A DNA stretch of 60,053 nucleotides from an uncultured Gammaproteobacteria bacterium (GCA_902563055.1 CACEWE010000005.1:1-60053), one strand, 5' to 3'. Shown: positions 18,716 to 28,299, counted from the first letter of the stretch. Program-made: numbers and translations. The notes: generated from the sequence alone by a model not told the origin.

Positions 18716-19922
18716 AAAAAGCTTTCTCTGCCTTGTGCTTGGGCTTTCCAGTACGTTTGTCTATGCCAAAGATCCTATGGCTCCTAAAACCTATCAAGTT
18801 CAACCACAAACCATACAGCAAGTACTGTATTACAACGGCACTATTTCCCCCATTGCCAATAGCCCGGTTTTAAGCCCAACGGCGGGCATTGTTGATAAAA
18901 TGTATTTTCGCTATGGCCAAATGCTCCACAAAGGGCAACAGCTTGTGCATCTGCAATCCTCAAAGCTATTAGCCGATACCAGAAGTGCCTATGTTGATTA
19001 TCTTAGCAACCTAACAAAGTATCAACAGTTTAAAGACTGGCAAAACAGTGATGAAGTCCTATCTAAACAATATCAAAAACAAAAAGCCCATCGCGCCCTG
19101 ATTGATGCAAAAGATACTTACCTTCAAAACAAGCATCTTTATCAGCTTGAAGTCATTTCCCATCAAGAACTTCAAACGAGCAAAAATGCCTATTTTGATA
19201 GTCAAGAATCCTACCGTAGCGCCGAAAATGCCTATCAAGTATCACTACAAAAAGGCCAAGGAAGCGAATTTATCAGTGCAAAGCTACAATATGAAAATGC
19301 TAAGGACAAATACCAAGATCTTCAAAAACAACTCTCTTCTCACACCATTACTGCACCAAGAGACGGCATTGCGCTGATCCCTGAAAAAGATGACGGCCCT
19401 AAGTCTTCAGGTAAAATTGCTGTGGGCAACAGTATTGAATATCAACAAACTGTTTTGAATATTGGTAACTTACAGGGTTTAGCCATTCATTTGCAAGTCT
19501 CAGAAAATGATATTAATCAAATCCATATTGGCCAAAAGGCCACAATACAAAGCGATGCCTTCAAGGGAATTACCCTTCATGGCACAGTAACGGAAAAATC
19601 TGCTCAAGCGCAAGATTCTGGAGAACTGCCAAGCTTTGAAGTGACGGTAGAGGTCGAGAAGGTTCCAAGCACCGCGCATGATAAAATTTCCGCGGGAATG
19701 GATGCAAAGGTAGCAATCTCTACCATAAATAAAGGCCAAGAGCTCAGTATACCAGTTGCAATGATTACACAAAACAAGCAAGGACTATCTGTCGTTCAAA
19801 AATATGACCCTAAGCGCAAAGCCAGCACTGAACAGATTATTGAAACAGGACGCATTGGACCCAAGTTTGCTCAAGTATTAAAGGGTCTTAAAGCTGGTGA
19901 CTACATTATTGACAAAAGGTAG
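18708..19922 (+). CDS. Periplasmic adaptor (membrane fusion protein) of RND/MacA type
   Basis: 404 residues from the ATG at 18708: signal peptide (MFKKSFLCLVLGLSSTFVYA) and a biotinyl-lipoyl-like half motif (VLSPTAGIVDKMYFRYGQMLHKGQQL). A long coiled-coil hairpin follows, then the second lipoyl half (HTITAPRDGIALIPEKDDG) and a beta-barrel domain (VSENDINQIHIGQKATIQSD). AAGGAA sits 7 bases before the start. The ATG lies inside the TolC-like gene's last codons. It would link the channel at 17201 to the permease at 19930. Confidence 0.87.
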   Translation: MFKKSFLCLVLGLSSTFVYAKDPMAPKTYQVQPQTIQQVLYYNGTISPIANSPVLSPTAGIVDKMYFRYGQMLHKGQQLVHLQSSKLLADTRSAYVDYLSNLTKYQQFKDWQNSDEVLSKQYQKQKAHRALIDAKDTYLQNKHLYQLEVISHQELQTSKNAYFDSQESYRSAENAYQVSLQKGQGSEFISAKLQYENAKDKYQDLQKQLSSHTITAPRDGIALIPEKDDGPKSSGKIAVGNSIEYQQTVLNIGNLQGLAIHLQVSENDINQIHIGQKATIQSDAFKGITLHGTVTEKSAQAQDSGELPSFEVTVEVEKVPSTAHDKISAGMDAKVAISTINKGQELSIPVAMITQNKQGLSVVQKYDPKRKASTEQIIETGRIGPKFAQVLKGLKAGDYIIDKR

Positions 19923-19929
19923 CAACACT

Positions 19930-21135
19930 ATGTCCATGGCCCTTAGCATGCACTATAAACAAGCCATCCGGCAATTATCTGGTGCAAAGTTACGCTCTTT
20001 CTTAGCACTTTTAGGAGTGCTTATTGGCACAGCCTCGGTGGTTGCACTTGTATCCATTGGTAAACTCTCTGAACGTCAAATTATGCTGCAGTTTCAAAAA
20101 CTAGGTTTAAATCTTATCACCGTAAGTCTCTATGACAATAGCTATCAAGATAGTCAAAATGCCAATCCCAAAGCGAAACTAAGTTTACAAGAAGCAAAAG
20201 GGCTAAAGAGTGCCTCAAAAAATATTCATCATAGCGCGCCCTACTATCCTAATTGGGATAGCATTTATTACCAAAGCCATCGCATAAATGGCGCACTGGT
20301 AGGTATTACCCCAGCAATCTACCCGATTGCAAAATTAAAACTTCAAAGCGGACGGATGCTAAGCTTTCTTGATCAACAGCAATTTTACGGCGTTATTGGC
20401 GCAGATATGGCGGCGCAACTGCAAAAAATTGATGCTACAAGTGTCATTGGCAAACAAATTCGCGTTGGTAAAATTTATATTACCATTGTTGGTGTTTTGA
20501 AAAAATGGCCCAGCAATTACTTTTTTAATAGCGATTTTAATCAGTCAATCATCATGCCCATTGAAACGGTGATGGCCATGCGCAAACAGCCACAAATTCA
20601 AAATCTTGCCATTACCCTTTATCATAAAGAACAACTGCAATCGACCCAAGATGCTATAGAGGCTTATTTAAAAAAACACACCCTGCATAAAAATATTAGC
20701 TTCAGAAGTCCGAAAACTCTTATTGATAGCGCAAAAAAATCAACCCAAACCATGAATATACTTCTGATTATGATTGGTAGCATCTCCCTTTTAGTTGGCG
20801 GCATAGGCGTAATGAACATCATGCTGGTCTCGGTGAGTGAAAGACACCAAGAAATAGGCATACGCTTAGCTATTGGCGCGCGCAAAAAAGATATCCAACT
20901 GCAGTTTTTAATTGAAGCAGTGTGTTTATCCTTGCTCGGCGGCATAATGGGCATGATTATTGGCGTAGCTATTACCTATATCGTTGCCTGGCACTTTAAG
21001 TGGGCTTTTATGATTTATCTTTTACCTATTCTTCTGGGCGTGGGCGTGGCCGTTGCACTTGGCATCTTCTTTGGCTTTTATCCAGCCAAACTAGCCTCCA
21101 AGCTCGACCCCATTCAAACTTTGCGCAGTGATTAA
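19930..21135 (+). CDS. MacB/FtsX-type ABC transporter permease, no fused ATPase
   Basis: 401 residues: one N-terminal transmembrane helix (LRSFLALLGVLIGTASVVALV), a periplasmic MacB_PCD domain (about 45-275), and three C-terminal helices with the FtsX signature (GGIGVMNIMLVSVSERHQEIGIRLAIGARKKDI split over residues about 290-325). MacB itself has an N-terminal nucleotide-binding domain of about 230 residues; it is absent here, and no ATPase gene follows. AAAAGG precedes ATG 19930; the frame to 19897 overlaps the adaptor gene. Substrate unknown. Confidence 0.88.
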   Translation: MSMALSMHYKQAIRQLSGAKLRSFLALLGVLIGTASVVALVSIGKLSERQIMLQFQKLGLNLITVSLYDNSYQDSQNANPKAKLSLQEAKGLKSASKNIHHSAPYYPNWDSIYYQSHRINGALVGITPAIYPIAKLKLQSGRMLSFLDQQQFYGVIGADMAAQLQKIDATSVIGKQIRVGKIYITIVGVLKKWPSNYFFNSDFNQSIIMPIETVMAMRKQPQIQNLAITLYHKEQLQSTQDAIEAYLKKHTLHKNISFRSPKTLIDSAKKSTQTMNILLIMIGSISLLVGGIGVMNIMLVSVSERHQEIGIRLAIGARKKDIQLQFLIEAVCLSLLGGIMGMIIGVAITYIVAWHFKWAFMIYLLPILLGVGVAVALGIFFGFYPAKLASKLDPIQTLRSD

Positions 21136-21221
21136 GACCACACAGTCATTGTGGCTATGTTTCATTGACAAAATAATAATAATACTTAAAATTATGACAT
21201 ATTTATATCCATTATACACAT

Positions 21222-21797
21222 ATGACACACAAAGAAGAGGATAGATTTATCATAGAAGAACTCGCTCAAATAACAGAATTATCAACTATTGTAAAAAAAG
21301 CAACTCACGAGTATATGCAAGAACCAAGATCGAATCTATGGGGCTCTTCATTGTTTGGATGTATTGGAGATACTGGCTACTATAGAGCTCAAAAGCTAGC
21401 ACAATATGCGCATGCATTAGAGGAAAAACAATTGAAAGCATTAATCTCTATGTTTATCATCAATGACTGTAGTGGAGTAAAACTAAGAGATACTGTTTAT
21501 AATCAAATCATAACTAAACCAAAACTAGAAAAAAAATTATGTGATGAAGCATATGATAGGTATAGCAAATCTCATATAGATGGCAACAGCACCATAGATA
21601 TGGAACAAAAAATTAAATCTTATAAGTTTTATATTATCAGCAAGTCACTGGCCCATAATAATGCATTTATCCATGCGGCCAAACCACATATCGATAGGAT
21701 TAACAATTGTGATATTCGAGAAATTTCTGACTTTAGCATGACCACTTGCACCATAGAAATGATCTGCTCAACCCACTATCCAAGTAGTAAATATTAA
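21222..21797 (+). CDS. Hypothetical protein (ORFan, AT-rich island)
   Basis: Not recognised. 191 residues, hydrophilic and mostly helical-looking, no signal peptide or transmembrane helix. A glycine-rich patch (SSLFGCIGDTGYYRAQKLA) is the most distinctive part, followed by a helix-rich middle. Codon use is clearly more AT-rich than in the exporter operon that ends 86 bases upstream. No ribosome site of note. Could be a small secreted or cytosolic accessory protein. Confidence 0.55.
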   Translation: MTHKEEDRFIIEELAQITELSTIVKKATHEYMQEPRSNLWGSSLFGCIGDTGYYRAQKLAQYAHALEEKQLKALISMFIINDCSGVKLRDTVYNQIITKPKLEKKLCDEAYDRYSKSHIDGNSTIDMEQKIKSYKFYIISKSLAHNNAFIHAAKPHIDRINNCDIREISDFSMTTCTIEMICSTHYPSSKY

Positions 21798-21850
21798 GAT
21801 CAGAAATGCGTTGAGGATGTGCTTCTAGTAAAATAGTGTTGTAAAAAGAT

Positions 21851-22261
21851 TTAAAATAAGCTTCCTAACGGATGCCAAGTTAAGTATAAATCCAAATCCA
21901 AGCCAACACGCTTATCCATGCCAGCAGCAAGTATACTTTTATCTTTTTGAATAAAGAAGTCTAAAGTTTTGCCATTTTTTGATAATAAGATTTTCTTATG
22001 ATTATGTTGATCCTGCTCCCAATAGCTTATAAGCCCAAAACGGGTATAGAAATAACGACTTTGAACACTAAAGCTCTCTGATGCACCAGCATCAACACAA
22101 TGAGCACTATTTTTCCCTTTTAAGCAAAAAGACGCCGCACTTTGATTCACTACAGTTACTTTAACCATACCATCAGGTGTATTTCCAGAGCCATAGCAAC
22201 ACCCTAAGAGCCAAGAGACTAAAAATATGCATAACAGTGTATACTTCTTTATAAAATTCAT
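21851..22261 (-). CDS. Small putative lipoprotein
   Basis: 136 residues with an N-terminal signal MNFIKKYTLLCIFLVSWLLGC; LLGC is a good lipobox (lipid on Cys about 21). After processing the mature part is about 115 residues, with two more cysteines that could pair (SFCLKGKNSAHCVDAG) and beta-rich segments (YFYTRFGLISYWEQD). No family recognised. It is convergent with the 21222 gene, 53 bases between stops. Confidence 0.65.
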   Translation of the reverse strand: MNFIKKYTLLCIFLVSWLLGCCYGSGNTPDGMVKVTVVNQSAASFCLKGKNSAHCVDAGASESFSVQSRYFYTRFGLISYWEQDQHNHKKILLSKNGKTLDFFIQKDKSILAAGMDKRVGLDLDLYLTWHPLGSLF

Positions 22262-22662
22262 TTATCCTCCCCCGATAATAAATTTTCTTTTTGTTTTAAG
22301 TATAGTTCAAAATACCCATGTATCAAAAAATACACTAAATATTAAATTTCGTCAACTGGTACTATTATAATAATCTTTTTATAACAAAAACTAAAAATAT
22401 TGAAATGACAATATAATTTTTCGAAAAGATAAAAAAAATAACAAACACCAATTAAATTTTTTTTTTTACAAAAAAGGTGCTTCTTTTATGAAGTTGTTAT
22501 AATTAAAAAAGAACGCCTTGTAAAAAAACCACCAAGAAAATAACTTAATTTTTTAAAAAAACACAACATTAATTGCTTGCATTATTTAAATATTGCATTA
22601 TAATAGTATATTATTAGTAAATATATAATAATGATGCAATATATAAACAAGGGTGATTAAAA
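22262..22662. other. AT-rich intergenic region, 400 bases
   Basis: Very AT-rich, with homopolymer A and T runs. No gene or tRNA seen. It separates divergently transcribed genes (lipoprotein on minus, 241-residue protein on plus). The right end holds a strong promoter-like element (22577-22604); the rest shows nothing clear. Confidence 0.6.
22577..22604 (+). promoter_or_regulatory. Predicted promoter of the 241-residue ORFan, with direct repeat
   Basis: TTGCAT at 22577-22582, a 16-base spacer and a perfect TATAAT at 22599-22604. The nonamer TTGCATTAT occurs twice (22577-22585 and 22593-22601), covering both -35 and -10, and an inverted partner ATGCAATAT follows near 22635. This could be an operator for a repressor; in AT-rich DNA that is tentative. 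Confidence 0.45.
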
Positions 22663-23388
22663 ATGTATAAAGCTTTAATATTAGTCCAAACCACACAGAT
22701 GATACAAAATAATACAATGCAATATAAATATAAGGGAGATCTTCAGACAGCATTGTTAGATGACCTCAGGTCAAATTTAGATCTAGGACTTAGTAGTGAT
22801 ATTTATCAGATAAAGAATACATTAGCTGAACCCAAACATTCTAAGTTAAAACAAAAATTAGAACAAGAACTACAGGTGTTATTAAAGAATTATATTATGA
22901 ACTGGGATATACCACGCCTCTTGGATCCTCAATCATATCAAAAAGAAATTGATGATATGTACCATGAACTTAAAGGAGCTACACTTTTTTTTCTAGGGAT
23001 AGAAGTACACTATGACACACAACTAGAGGCTTTGGCTAAATTTCAAAAACCAGAATTCACGAAGGATAAAGATAAAAGTGATAAACTAGATAAAAAAAGA
23101 CAACGCTTGGAACTCAGGAAAAATAAAGCCCTAGAAGATGAGAAGAGAATGCAAGAAGAGGCTATAAATACGCCATTTCAAATAATAATGCAATGCAATT
23201 ACGAGCCAGCAAGAGAATCACATCAAGAACTTACAGAAGAACAAGCTTCTAAACCAGAAAGTGCAAGGGAGCATCCACGCCATGCACATGTAGTAAGGGC
23301 GGAACTAAAGCATAGTACTGATGGAGATATAGAGCTCACGAGCTTAAATGTAGGCAATTTTCAAGCTTCTGTTGAGTGCAGTATTTAA
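22663..23388 (+). CDS. Hypothetical charged, helical protein (ORFan)
   Basis: Not recognised. 241 residues, AT-rich. The first 60 residues are mixed, the middle is helical, and residues about 125-165 are a highly charged Lys/Glu/Asp run (DKDKSDKLDKKRQRLELR...EDEKRMQEEA) likely to form a coiled coil. A Glu/Ser/His-rich segment and a short beta-like tail follow (DIELTSLNVGNF). AAGGGTG lies 8 bases before ATG 22663. No signal peptide. Its own promoter region contains a repeated motif. Confidence 0.6.
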   Translation: MYKALILVQTTQMIQNNTMQYKYKGDLQTALLDDLRSNLDLGLSSDIYQIKNTLAEPKHSKLKQKLEQELQVLLKNYIMNWDIPRLLDPQSYQKEIDDMYHELKGATLFFLGIEVHYDTQLEALAKFQKPEFTKDKDKSDKLDKKRQRLELRKNKALEDEKRMQEEAINTPFQIIMQCNYEPARESHQELTEEQASKPESAREHPRHAHVVRAELKHSTDGDIELTSLNVGNFQASVECSI

Positions 23389-23582
23389 AGAATTGATAGC
23401 AAATTTAACTACGCTCAAAAATAACAGTTTCTCGAAAGGAAACTCGCATTATAGCTCTCATTTTGAAGCTTTAACGGCCCATGCATGTAGTTTGCAACAG
23501 CCCCACCACTGAAGCCTACCATATCATTTTTATGCTAATACCATGTCAATAAAAAGGAAAAATTTAGCATATAGGAATCTCC

Positions 23583-24605
23583 CTAACACACAAAACGATC
23601 TGCTTTGTAGAGCAAACTAGAGGCTTGGGAAAAAAGCTTTTGCTTGAGCCCTGCTTTTTGCTCAAAACGCACTTGATATAAATCAAGCTGCTGTTTTTGG
23701 TATAACTCTAAAAGATAGGCATCTGAGGTCTGTAAGGCATCAACCAAACCAAGTTCTATCGCAGAGGATGCCAGCCAATGCTCTCCTGTAGCCACTTCAT
23801 CCATCACCAAGCTTGGACGGTAATGCTGCACATGCTTTTTAAAGAGCTGATGAATAACCTCAATTTCCTTGCTAAACTTCTTACGCCCTTCTGGGGTATT
23901 TTTACCAAAAACGGTTAAAGTACGTTTATAGTCTCCTGCGGTAATTTGCTCAAAATCCACATGATGCTCCTTAAGCCAACGATGCAAATTCGGCAATTGC
24001 GCCACCACGCCAATGGACCCAATAATGGCAAACGGTGCAGCAAGAATTTTATCGGCAATCACTGCCATTAAATATCCACCACTGGCAGCAACCTTATCAA
24101 CAATCACGGTTAAATGTATGCCTTTATCTTTAATACGTGCCAATTGCGCAGCAGCCAAGCCATAACTATGCACCACACCTCCAGGACTTTCCAATAGCAC
24201 CACAACTTCATCTTTTTTATCTGCAATATGTAATATACCATCGACCTCTGCACGTAAGGCATCCAGCGCTGAAGCTTGCATATCACCCTTAAATTCTATT
24301 ACAAAAACCCGCTTAGCATGACTACCCTTTGCCGCCTTAACACCCTTTTTGTTTTCTTTACTTTGTTTTTTTAATTGTTTCTTTAAAGCTTTTAAAGCTT
24401 CTTTGTCTAAAACTTCCTCGGCCATTAATAAATGACGCTCCTGGTAATGCTCATATAAAGAACGAATATGTAACTGACCTTCTTTTGCCTTGATTTTATT
24501 TTTTAGTGCTATTGCCATTAGCCCGGCAAAGGTAATGATTATGGCAAGCACCAACGTAAAGGTTTCAACAAAAAACAAACCATAATCGGCAAAAAAGTCA
24601 CTCAT
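23583..24605 (-). CDS. sohB: Inner-membrane peptidase SohB (S49 family)
   Basis: Membrane-anchored signal-peptide-peptidase-like serine protease facing the periplasm. 340 residues: N-terminal transmembrane helix (FFVETFTLVLAIIITFAGLM), a charged linker (about 60-95), then the S49 fold with LLESPGG, the nucleophile Ser175 in KVAASGGY, and the catalytic Lys227 in GDYKRTLT. ATGEHW and GLVDAL close the domain. The length and pattern match E. coli SohB (349) closely. It follows the ABC-2 permease by 10 bases and may be the last gene of that operon. Confidence 0.94.
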   Translation of the reverse strand: MSDFFADYGLFFVETFTLVLAIIITFAGLMAIALKNKIKAKEGQLHIRSLYEHYQERHLLMAEEVLDKEALKALKKQLKKQSKENKKGVKAAKGSHAKRVFVIEFKGDMQASALDALRAEVDGILHIADKKDEVVVLLESPGGVVHSYGLAAAQLARIKDKGIHLTVIVDKVAASGGYLMAVIADKILAAPFAIIGSIGVVAQLPNLHRWLKEHHVDFEQITAGDYKRTLTVFGKNTPEGRKKFSKEIEVIHQLFKKHVQHYRPSLVMDEVATGEHWLASSAIELGLVDALQTSDAYLLELYQKQQLDLYQVRFEQKAGLKQKLFSQASSLLYKADRFVC

Positions 24606-24615
24606 TTTCTCTCTC

Positions 24616-25755
24616 CTAATCTAAGGTACTACGATAACCACCAACGCAAATGGCAAGTACCACTATGAAAATTACTAAAATAGGCCATATCTGAGGCCAA
24701 ACTTGCAGCAAGGTATTGCCTTTTAACATAATGCCGCGGGTAATACGGGTATAATAGGTTAAGGGCAAAACACTTCCAATATGCTGCGCCCATTTGGGCA
24801 TGCCATAAAAGGGAAACATAAATCCAGAAAGTAATATCGATGGCAAAAAGTACACAATGGTCATTTGCATTGCCTGCAGCTGGGTTTTAGCATACGTAGA
24901 AATGGTTAAGCCCACACATAAATTGGCTGCAATAAAAGGCAAGGTTGCAAGTAGCAGCAAGATCAGGGAACCTAAGAAGGGAATCTTAAATATCCATGCT
25001 GAAAAAGCTAAAATAATAGAAATTTGTATATAACCAATTAATATATACGGCACAATTTTACCAAGCATCACCTCAACCCCAGAGACCGGCATCGACATTA
25101 AGGTCTCTACCGTCCCACGCTCATACTCACGCGTGATTGCTTGGGCTGTAATCATGACCAAAGTCATGGTTAAAACCATTCCCATAAGACCTGGAACAAT
25201 TGCAAACCGGGTAATACTCTCAGGGTTATACTGCGCATGCACCACAACTTTAAATGGTGAATCAGAAGGCGCTAAATATTGCAAACCATCTTTATACAAA
25301 TCGTTAAAAGCCACATATTGTAAATTCTCCAGCGCACTTATAGCCTTTCCCGTAGTAGATGGGTCACTGGCATCAGCAGAAACTAAAATTTCAGGCTTTT
25401 GACCACGAATTAATTTACGCTCAAAATTTGGCTCAAACTGCACCGCAAAAGACGCCTTGCTTTCTGCGATCATCTCTTGTGCCTTGGAATTGGAAACATG
25501 GGCATCAACCACGTTAAAGTAATCCGTGTTTTCCATGGCTCTAATAAACTGCCTTGTAAACACAGAAGGCTGGGATTCAACCACGACTGTTTTTAGATTT
25601 CTAGGGTTAAGGTTAATGGCATAACCAAATAAAACCAGCTGCATTAGTGGCAGCATGATGATCATGACCAAGGTACCCTTATCTCGAAACATTTGCCTAA
25701 ATTCTTTGATCAACATCGCCGTAAGACGCGTGAGAGAAAAATAGCGTGCTACCAT
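24616..25755 (-). CDS. ABC-2 type transporter permease
   Basis: 379 residues with the ABC-2 membrane layout: N-terminal helix (TLVMIIMLPLMQLVLFGYAINLN split around residue 35), a large periplasmic loop, then five helices (MGMVLTMTLVMITAQAITREYERGTVETLMSMPV and later). The EYERGT...M.P motif is typical of YbhS/YbhR/YhhJ-like drug or toxin exporters. The start overlaps the ATPase stop by 7 bases. Only one permease gene is present, whereas the YbhGFSR system has two; it may form a homodimer. Confidence 0.88.
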   Translation of the reverse strand: MVARYFSLTRLTAMLIKEFRQMFRDKGTLVMIIMLPLMQLVLFGYAINLNPRNLKTVVVESQPSVFTRQFIRAMENTDYFNVVDAHVSNSKAQEMIAESKASFAVQFEPNFERKLIRGQKPEILVSADASDPSTTGKAISALENLQYVAFNDLYKDGLQYLAPSDSPFKVVVHAQYNPESITRFAIVPGLMGMVLTMTLVMITAQAITREYERGTVETLMSMPVSGVEVMLGKIVPYILIGYIQISIILAFSAWIFKIPFLGSLILLLLATLPFIAANLCVGLTISTYAKTQLQAMQMTIVYFLPSILLSGFMFPFYGMPKWAQHIGSVLPLTYYTRITRGIMLKGNTLLQVWPQIWPILVIFIVVLAICVGGYRSTLD

Positions 25756-26681
25756 GTTTTTTGCTCCTTATTCTTACTCATAAGGTAAATAAACACATCT
25801 TCTAAAGTGGTTGCTATTTTCTCAAATTGATAGGGGCCATCACTATATTGAGAGACAGCTTTATCTAATGCCGCTTCATCTAAAGCACAAAGATGTAAGC
25901 TGGTTCCAAAAGCAGAAACCTGCTCAACTGCAGGGTCTTGTTGGAGCTTTTTATCCAGAGCAAACAAATCGCCGCCTTTTGCTTGATAGGTACACAAACC
26001 GCTTTCCTCTATGATACTATCTGCCGTGCCATAGGTAATAAGATGACCGTAAGCAACATATGCTAAGCGATGGCATCGATCAGCCTCATCCATATAATGG
26101 GTGCTAACAAGCGTTGTAATGCCGCGTGCTGCTAATTGGTGAATTTGATCCCAAAAGTCCCGCCGCGCACTCGGATCCACCCCTGCAGTTGGCTCATCTA
26201 ATAGTAAAAGCTTTGGGCTATGAACTAGTGCTGCACCAAGGGCCAAACGTTGTTTCCAACCGCCAGATAATGAGCCTGCCAATTGTTTATCACGCCAAGA
26301 GAATTCTAATTCCTCTATCACATCATTCACAATTTTTTTGCGATTTTCAACTTGATACAAACGTGCCACAAAATCAATGTTCTCACGCACCGTCAGGTCT
26401 TCATAGTAACTAAACTTCTGGGTCATATACCCAATTTGCTTATGGATAGCTTTCGCTTCTTTGACAATATCTTTTCCTAAACAACGACCCTGACCACCAT
26501 CAGGCGTTAATAAGCCACAAATCATACGCATGGTCGTCGTTTTACCACTACCATTGGGCCCAAGAAAACCAAAAACCTCGCCTTTTTTAATTTGCAAAGA
26601 GACTTGATCAACCGCAACTTTCTCACCAAACTTCTTTACCAGGTCTTGAACATCAATAACCCATTCATCATTTATGTGCAT
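25749..26681 (-). CDS. ABC transporter ATP-binding protein (YbhF-like, single domain)
   Basis: 310 residues. Walker A GPNGSGKTT (41-49), Q-loop region YMTQKFSYYEDL, signature LSGGWKQR (138-145; the unusual W is common in the YbhF subgroup) and Walker B LLLLDEPTAG with the glutamate. A C-terminal regulatory segment (about 220-310) follows. It powers the permease at 24616 and works with the HlyD-like adaptor at 26687. The stop and next start overlap, so the three genes are one operon. Confidence 0.92.
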   Translation of the reverse strand: MHINDEWVIDVQDLVKKFGEKVAVDQVSLQIKKGEVFGFLGPNGSGKTTTMRMICGLLTPDGGQGRCLGKDIVKEAKAIHKQIGYMTQKFSYYEDLTVRENIDFVARLYQVENRKKIVNDVIEELEFSWRDKQLAGSLSGGWKQRLALGAALVHSPKLLLLDEPTAGVDPSARRDFWDQIHQLAARGITTLVSTHYMDEADRCHRLAYVAYGHLITYGTADSIIEESGLCTYQAKGGDLFALDKKLQQDPAVEQVSAFGTSLHLCALDEAALDKAVSQYSDGPYQFEKIATTLEDVFIYLMSKNKEQKTW

Positions 26682-26686
26682 AGACC

Positions 26687-27637
26687 CTAAGCCCCCAAAC
26701 TCACATCAACAATTTGACCTGGGTGCAGAACATATTGTGCGTTATCTAAGCGAGCCTCAATGCGATAGACGAGTTTTTGTCTACTGGCCACAGAATATAT
26801 AACCGGCGGAGTATATTCAGCCTGAGGTGCAATAAAGCTAATTTTTGCCTTTAATGGTGCTTGACTACCATCTAGGTGCAAAGTGACCTCTTGCTGATAT
26901 TTTAATTGACTTAAATCCGCCTCTGGCACAAAAAACAGAACTTTAATGTTTTCCTTCGCCAAAATAGATACAATTGGCTGGTATGCACCTAGCCACTCGC
27001 CCTGGGTATAAAACCGATTATCCACCAAGCCTGCCACCGGCGCTTTAATATGCGTTTGTTGATAGGACCAATTGGCTTTAGAGACACTTGCGCTACTTTG
27101 TGCTACTTGGGCCTTTGCTGCAGCAATTTGCTGGGCTCTAGCGGGTAATTTAGCCACTTCTACTTGTGCCAAAGCTGCATGATAAGCCGCTAAGGCTGCA
27201 TTGGCATTTGAAACGGCCTGATCGACGCTATTTTGGTCCGTGCTTTTGCTTTCTAAAAGCCGATTGAAACGTTGCATTTCTACCCTAGCGTAATCTAGTT
27301 TTGCTTGGGCTTCTTTTACATTAGCATCTAAGGCTTTAATTTTAGGCTCACGTTCACCAGAGAGTAAATCCTCAAGTGTTGCCTGACTTTGCTCTAAAGC
27401 TGCTTTTGCTATGTTTAGATCATCCAACAAGGGTTCTTGATCTAAAATAGCAAGGGTTTGATCTTTTTTAACCGCATCCCCCTTGTGCACCATCAGTTTT
27501 TCAAGCTTACCGGAAACGGGCGCGCTGACATAGGTACTATCACCCTCCACATAGCCATTAAAATGGGGACTTTTTTTACCACATCCAAATAATAAGAAAC
27601 ACAATGAAAGAATGCAAATAGCGAAAAGTTTTTTCAT
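26687..27637 (-). CDS. HlyD-family membrane fusion lipoprotein of ABC exporter
   Basis: 316 residues from the ATG at 27637: signal MKKLFAICILSLCFLLFGC with lipobox LFGC, so the adaptor is probably anchored by lipid. Next come a lipoyl half motif (YVSAPVSGKLEKLMVHKGDAVKKDQTL over residues about 33-60), a coiled-coil hairpin, the second lipoyl half (THIKAPVAGLVDNRFYTQGEW), and a beta-barrel region. Resembles YbhG. The longest frame begins at a TTG (27667) without a ribosome site. First gene of the exporter operon. Confidence 0.88.
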   Translation of the reverse strand: MKKLFAICILSLCFLLFGCGKKSPHFNGYVEGDSTYVSAPVSGKLEKLMVHKGDAVKKDQTLAILDQEPLLDDLNIAKAALEQSQATLEDLLSGEREPKIKALDANVKEAQAKLDYARVEMQRFNRLLESKSTDQNSVDQAVSNANAALAAYHAALAQVEVAKLPARAQQIAAAKAQVAQSSASVSKANWSYQQTHIKAPVAGLVDNRFYTQGEWLGAYQPIVSILAKENIKVLFFVPEADLSQLKYQQEVTLHLDGSQAPLKAKISFIAPQAEYTPPVIYSVASRQKLVYRIEARLDNAQYVLHPGQIVDVSLGA

Positions 27638-27762
27638 GGAAAATACCATAAGTTCATTTGAGCGCAACTATAGCATTTTTAATACTATGGGGCAAGCAAA
27701 CAACAAAAGCAAAACTATGTAAAATACTTTGATAGCTTGGACTAAAAGCTACCAGATAATGC

Positions 27763-28299
27763 TTAGTCTATGATACCGTCGTTATTATCATCCACATCCG
27801 TAAAATCTGGCACCCCATCTTGATCACTATCAGTGGTATCTCTTTGTCCAATATCTATTGAATCTGGTATGCCATCTTGGTCATGATCTTTATATATATG
27901 CGCGATGATCTCCATATGCCCACCATTGTTTCCTGAGTTATTATTATCATCTAAATCATGACTATCAACGATCAAATCATTATCATCATCAAAGTCTTCA
28001 TAATCTTTAATGCCGTCATTATCATCATCTAGATCAAATGCATCTAATATCCCATCGTTATCATCATCTGGATCTAAATGATCAGGTATACCGTCATTAT
28101 CATCGTCATAGTCGTGGCTATCTGGCTGAAAATCATTATCATCATCTAAGTCCCTGGCATCACCATGGGTGCTTTTTGATATATGGCTTATTTCGGGCAA
28201 GCTTACTGCTTGATGCATATTTTCCTGCACAAGTGTCGCGCCATATGCATATGCACTTGAAGATAAAAGCAATATACCTTTGATAATTATGCCCCTCAT
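27763..28299 (-). CDS. Secreted Asp-rich protein with thrombospondin type-3-like calcium repeats, paralogue 1
   Basis: About 178 residues: signal peptide (MRGIIIKGILLLSSSAYAYGA) and then nearly all repeats of the form DxDxDNDGIxD (for example LDDDNDGIKDYED). These are the acidic calcium-binding loops of thrombospondin type-3 repeats, so the protein is probably a strongly acidic, calcium-dependent, extracytoplasmic protein. There is a break in the repeats at DLDDNNNSGNNGGH, with IYKDHDQDGIPDS after it, shared with the paralogue at 28444. ATG 28299 is preferred because AGAAGGA lies upstream; a longer start at 28323 is possible. It ends within a repeat, with no anchoring domain. Confidence 0.75.
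   Translation of the reverse strand: MRGIIIKGILLLSSSAYAYGATLVQENMHQAVSLPEISHISKSTHGDARDLDDDNDFQPDSHDYDDDNDGIPDHLDPDDDNDGILDAFDLDDDNDGIKDYEDFDDDNDLIVDSHDLDDNNNSGNNGGHMEIIAHIYKDHDQDGIPDSIDIGQRDTTDSDQDGVPDFTDVDDNNDGIID

Noticed and set aside
21137..21155. Hairpin CCACA...TGTGG after the exporter operon as a terminator
   Set aside because: Short stem and no T run; cannot be called with confidence.
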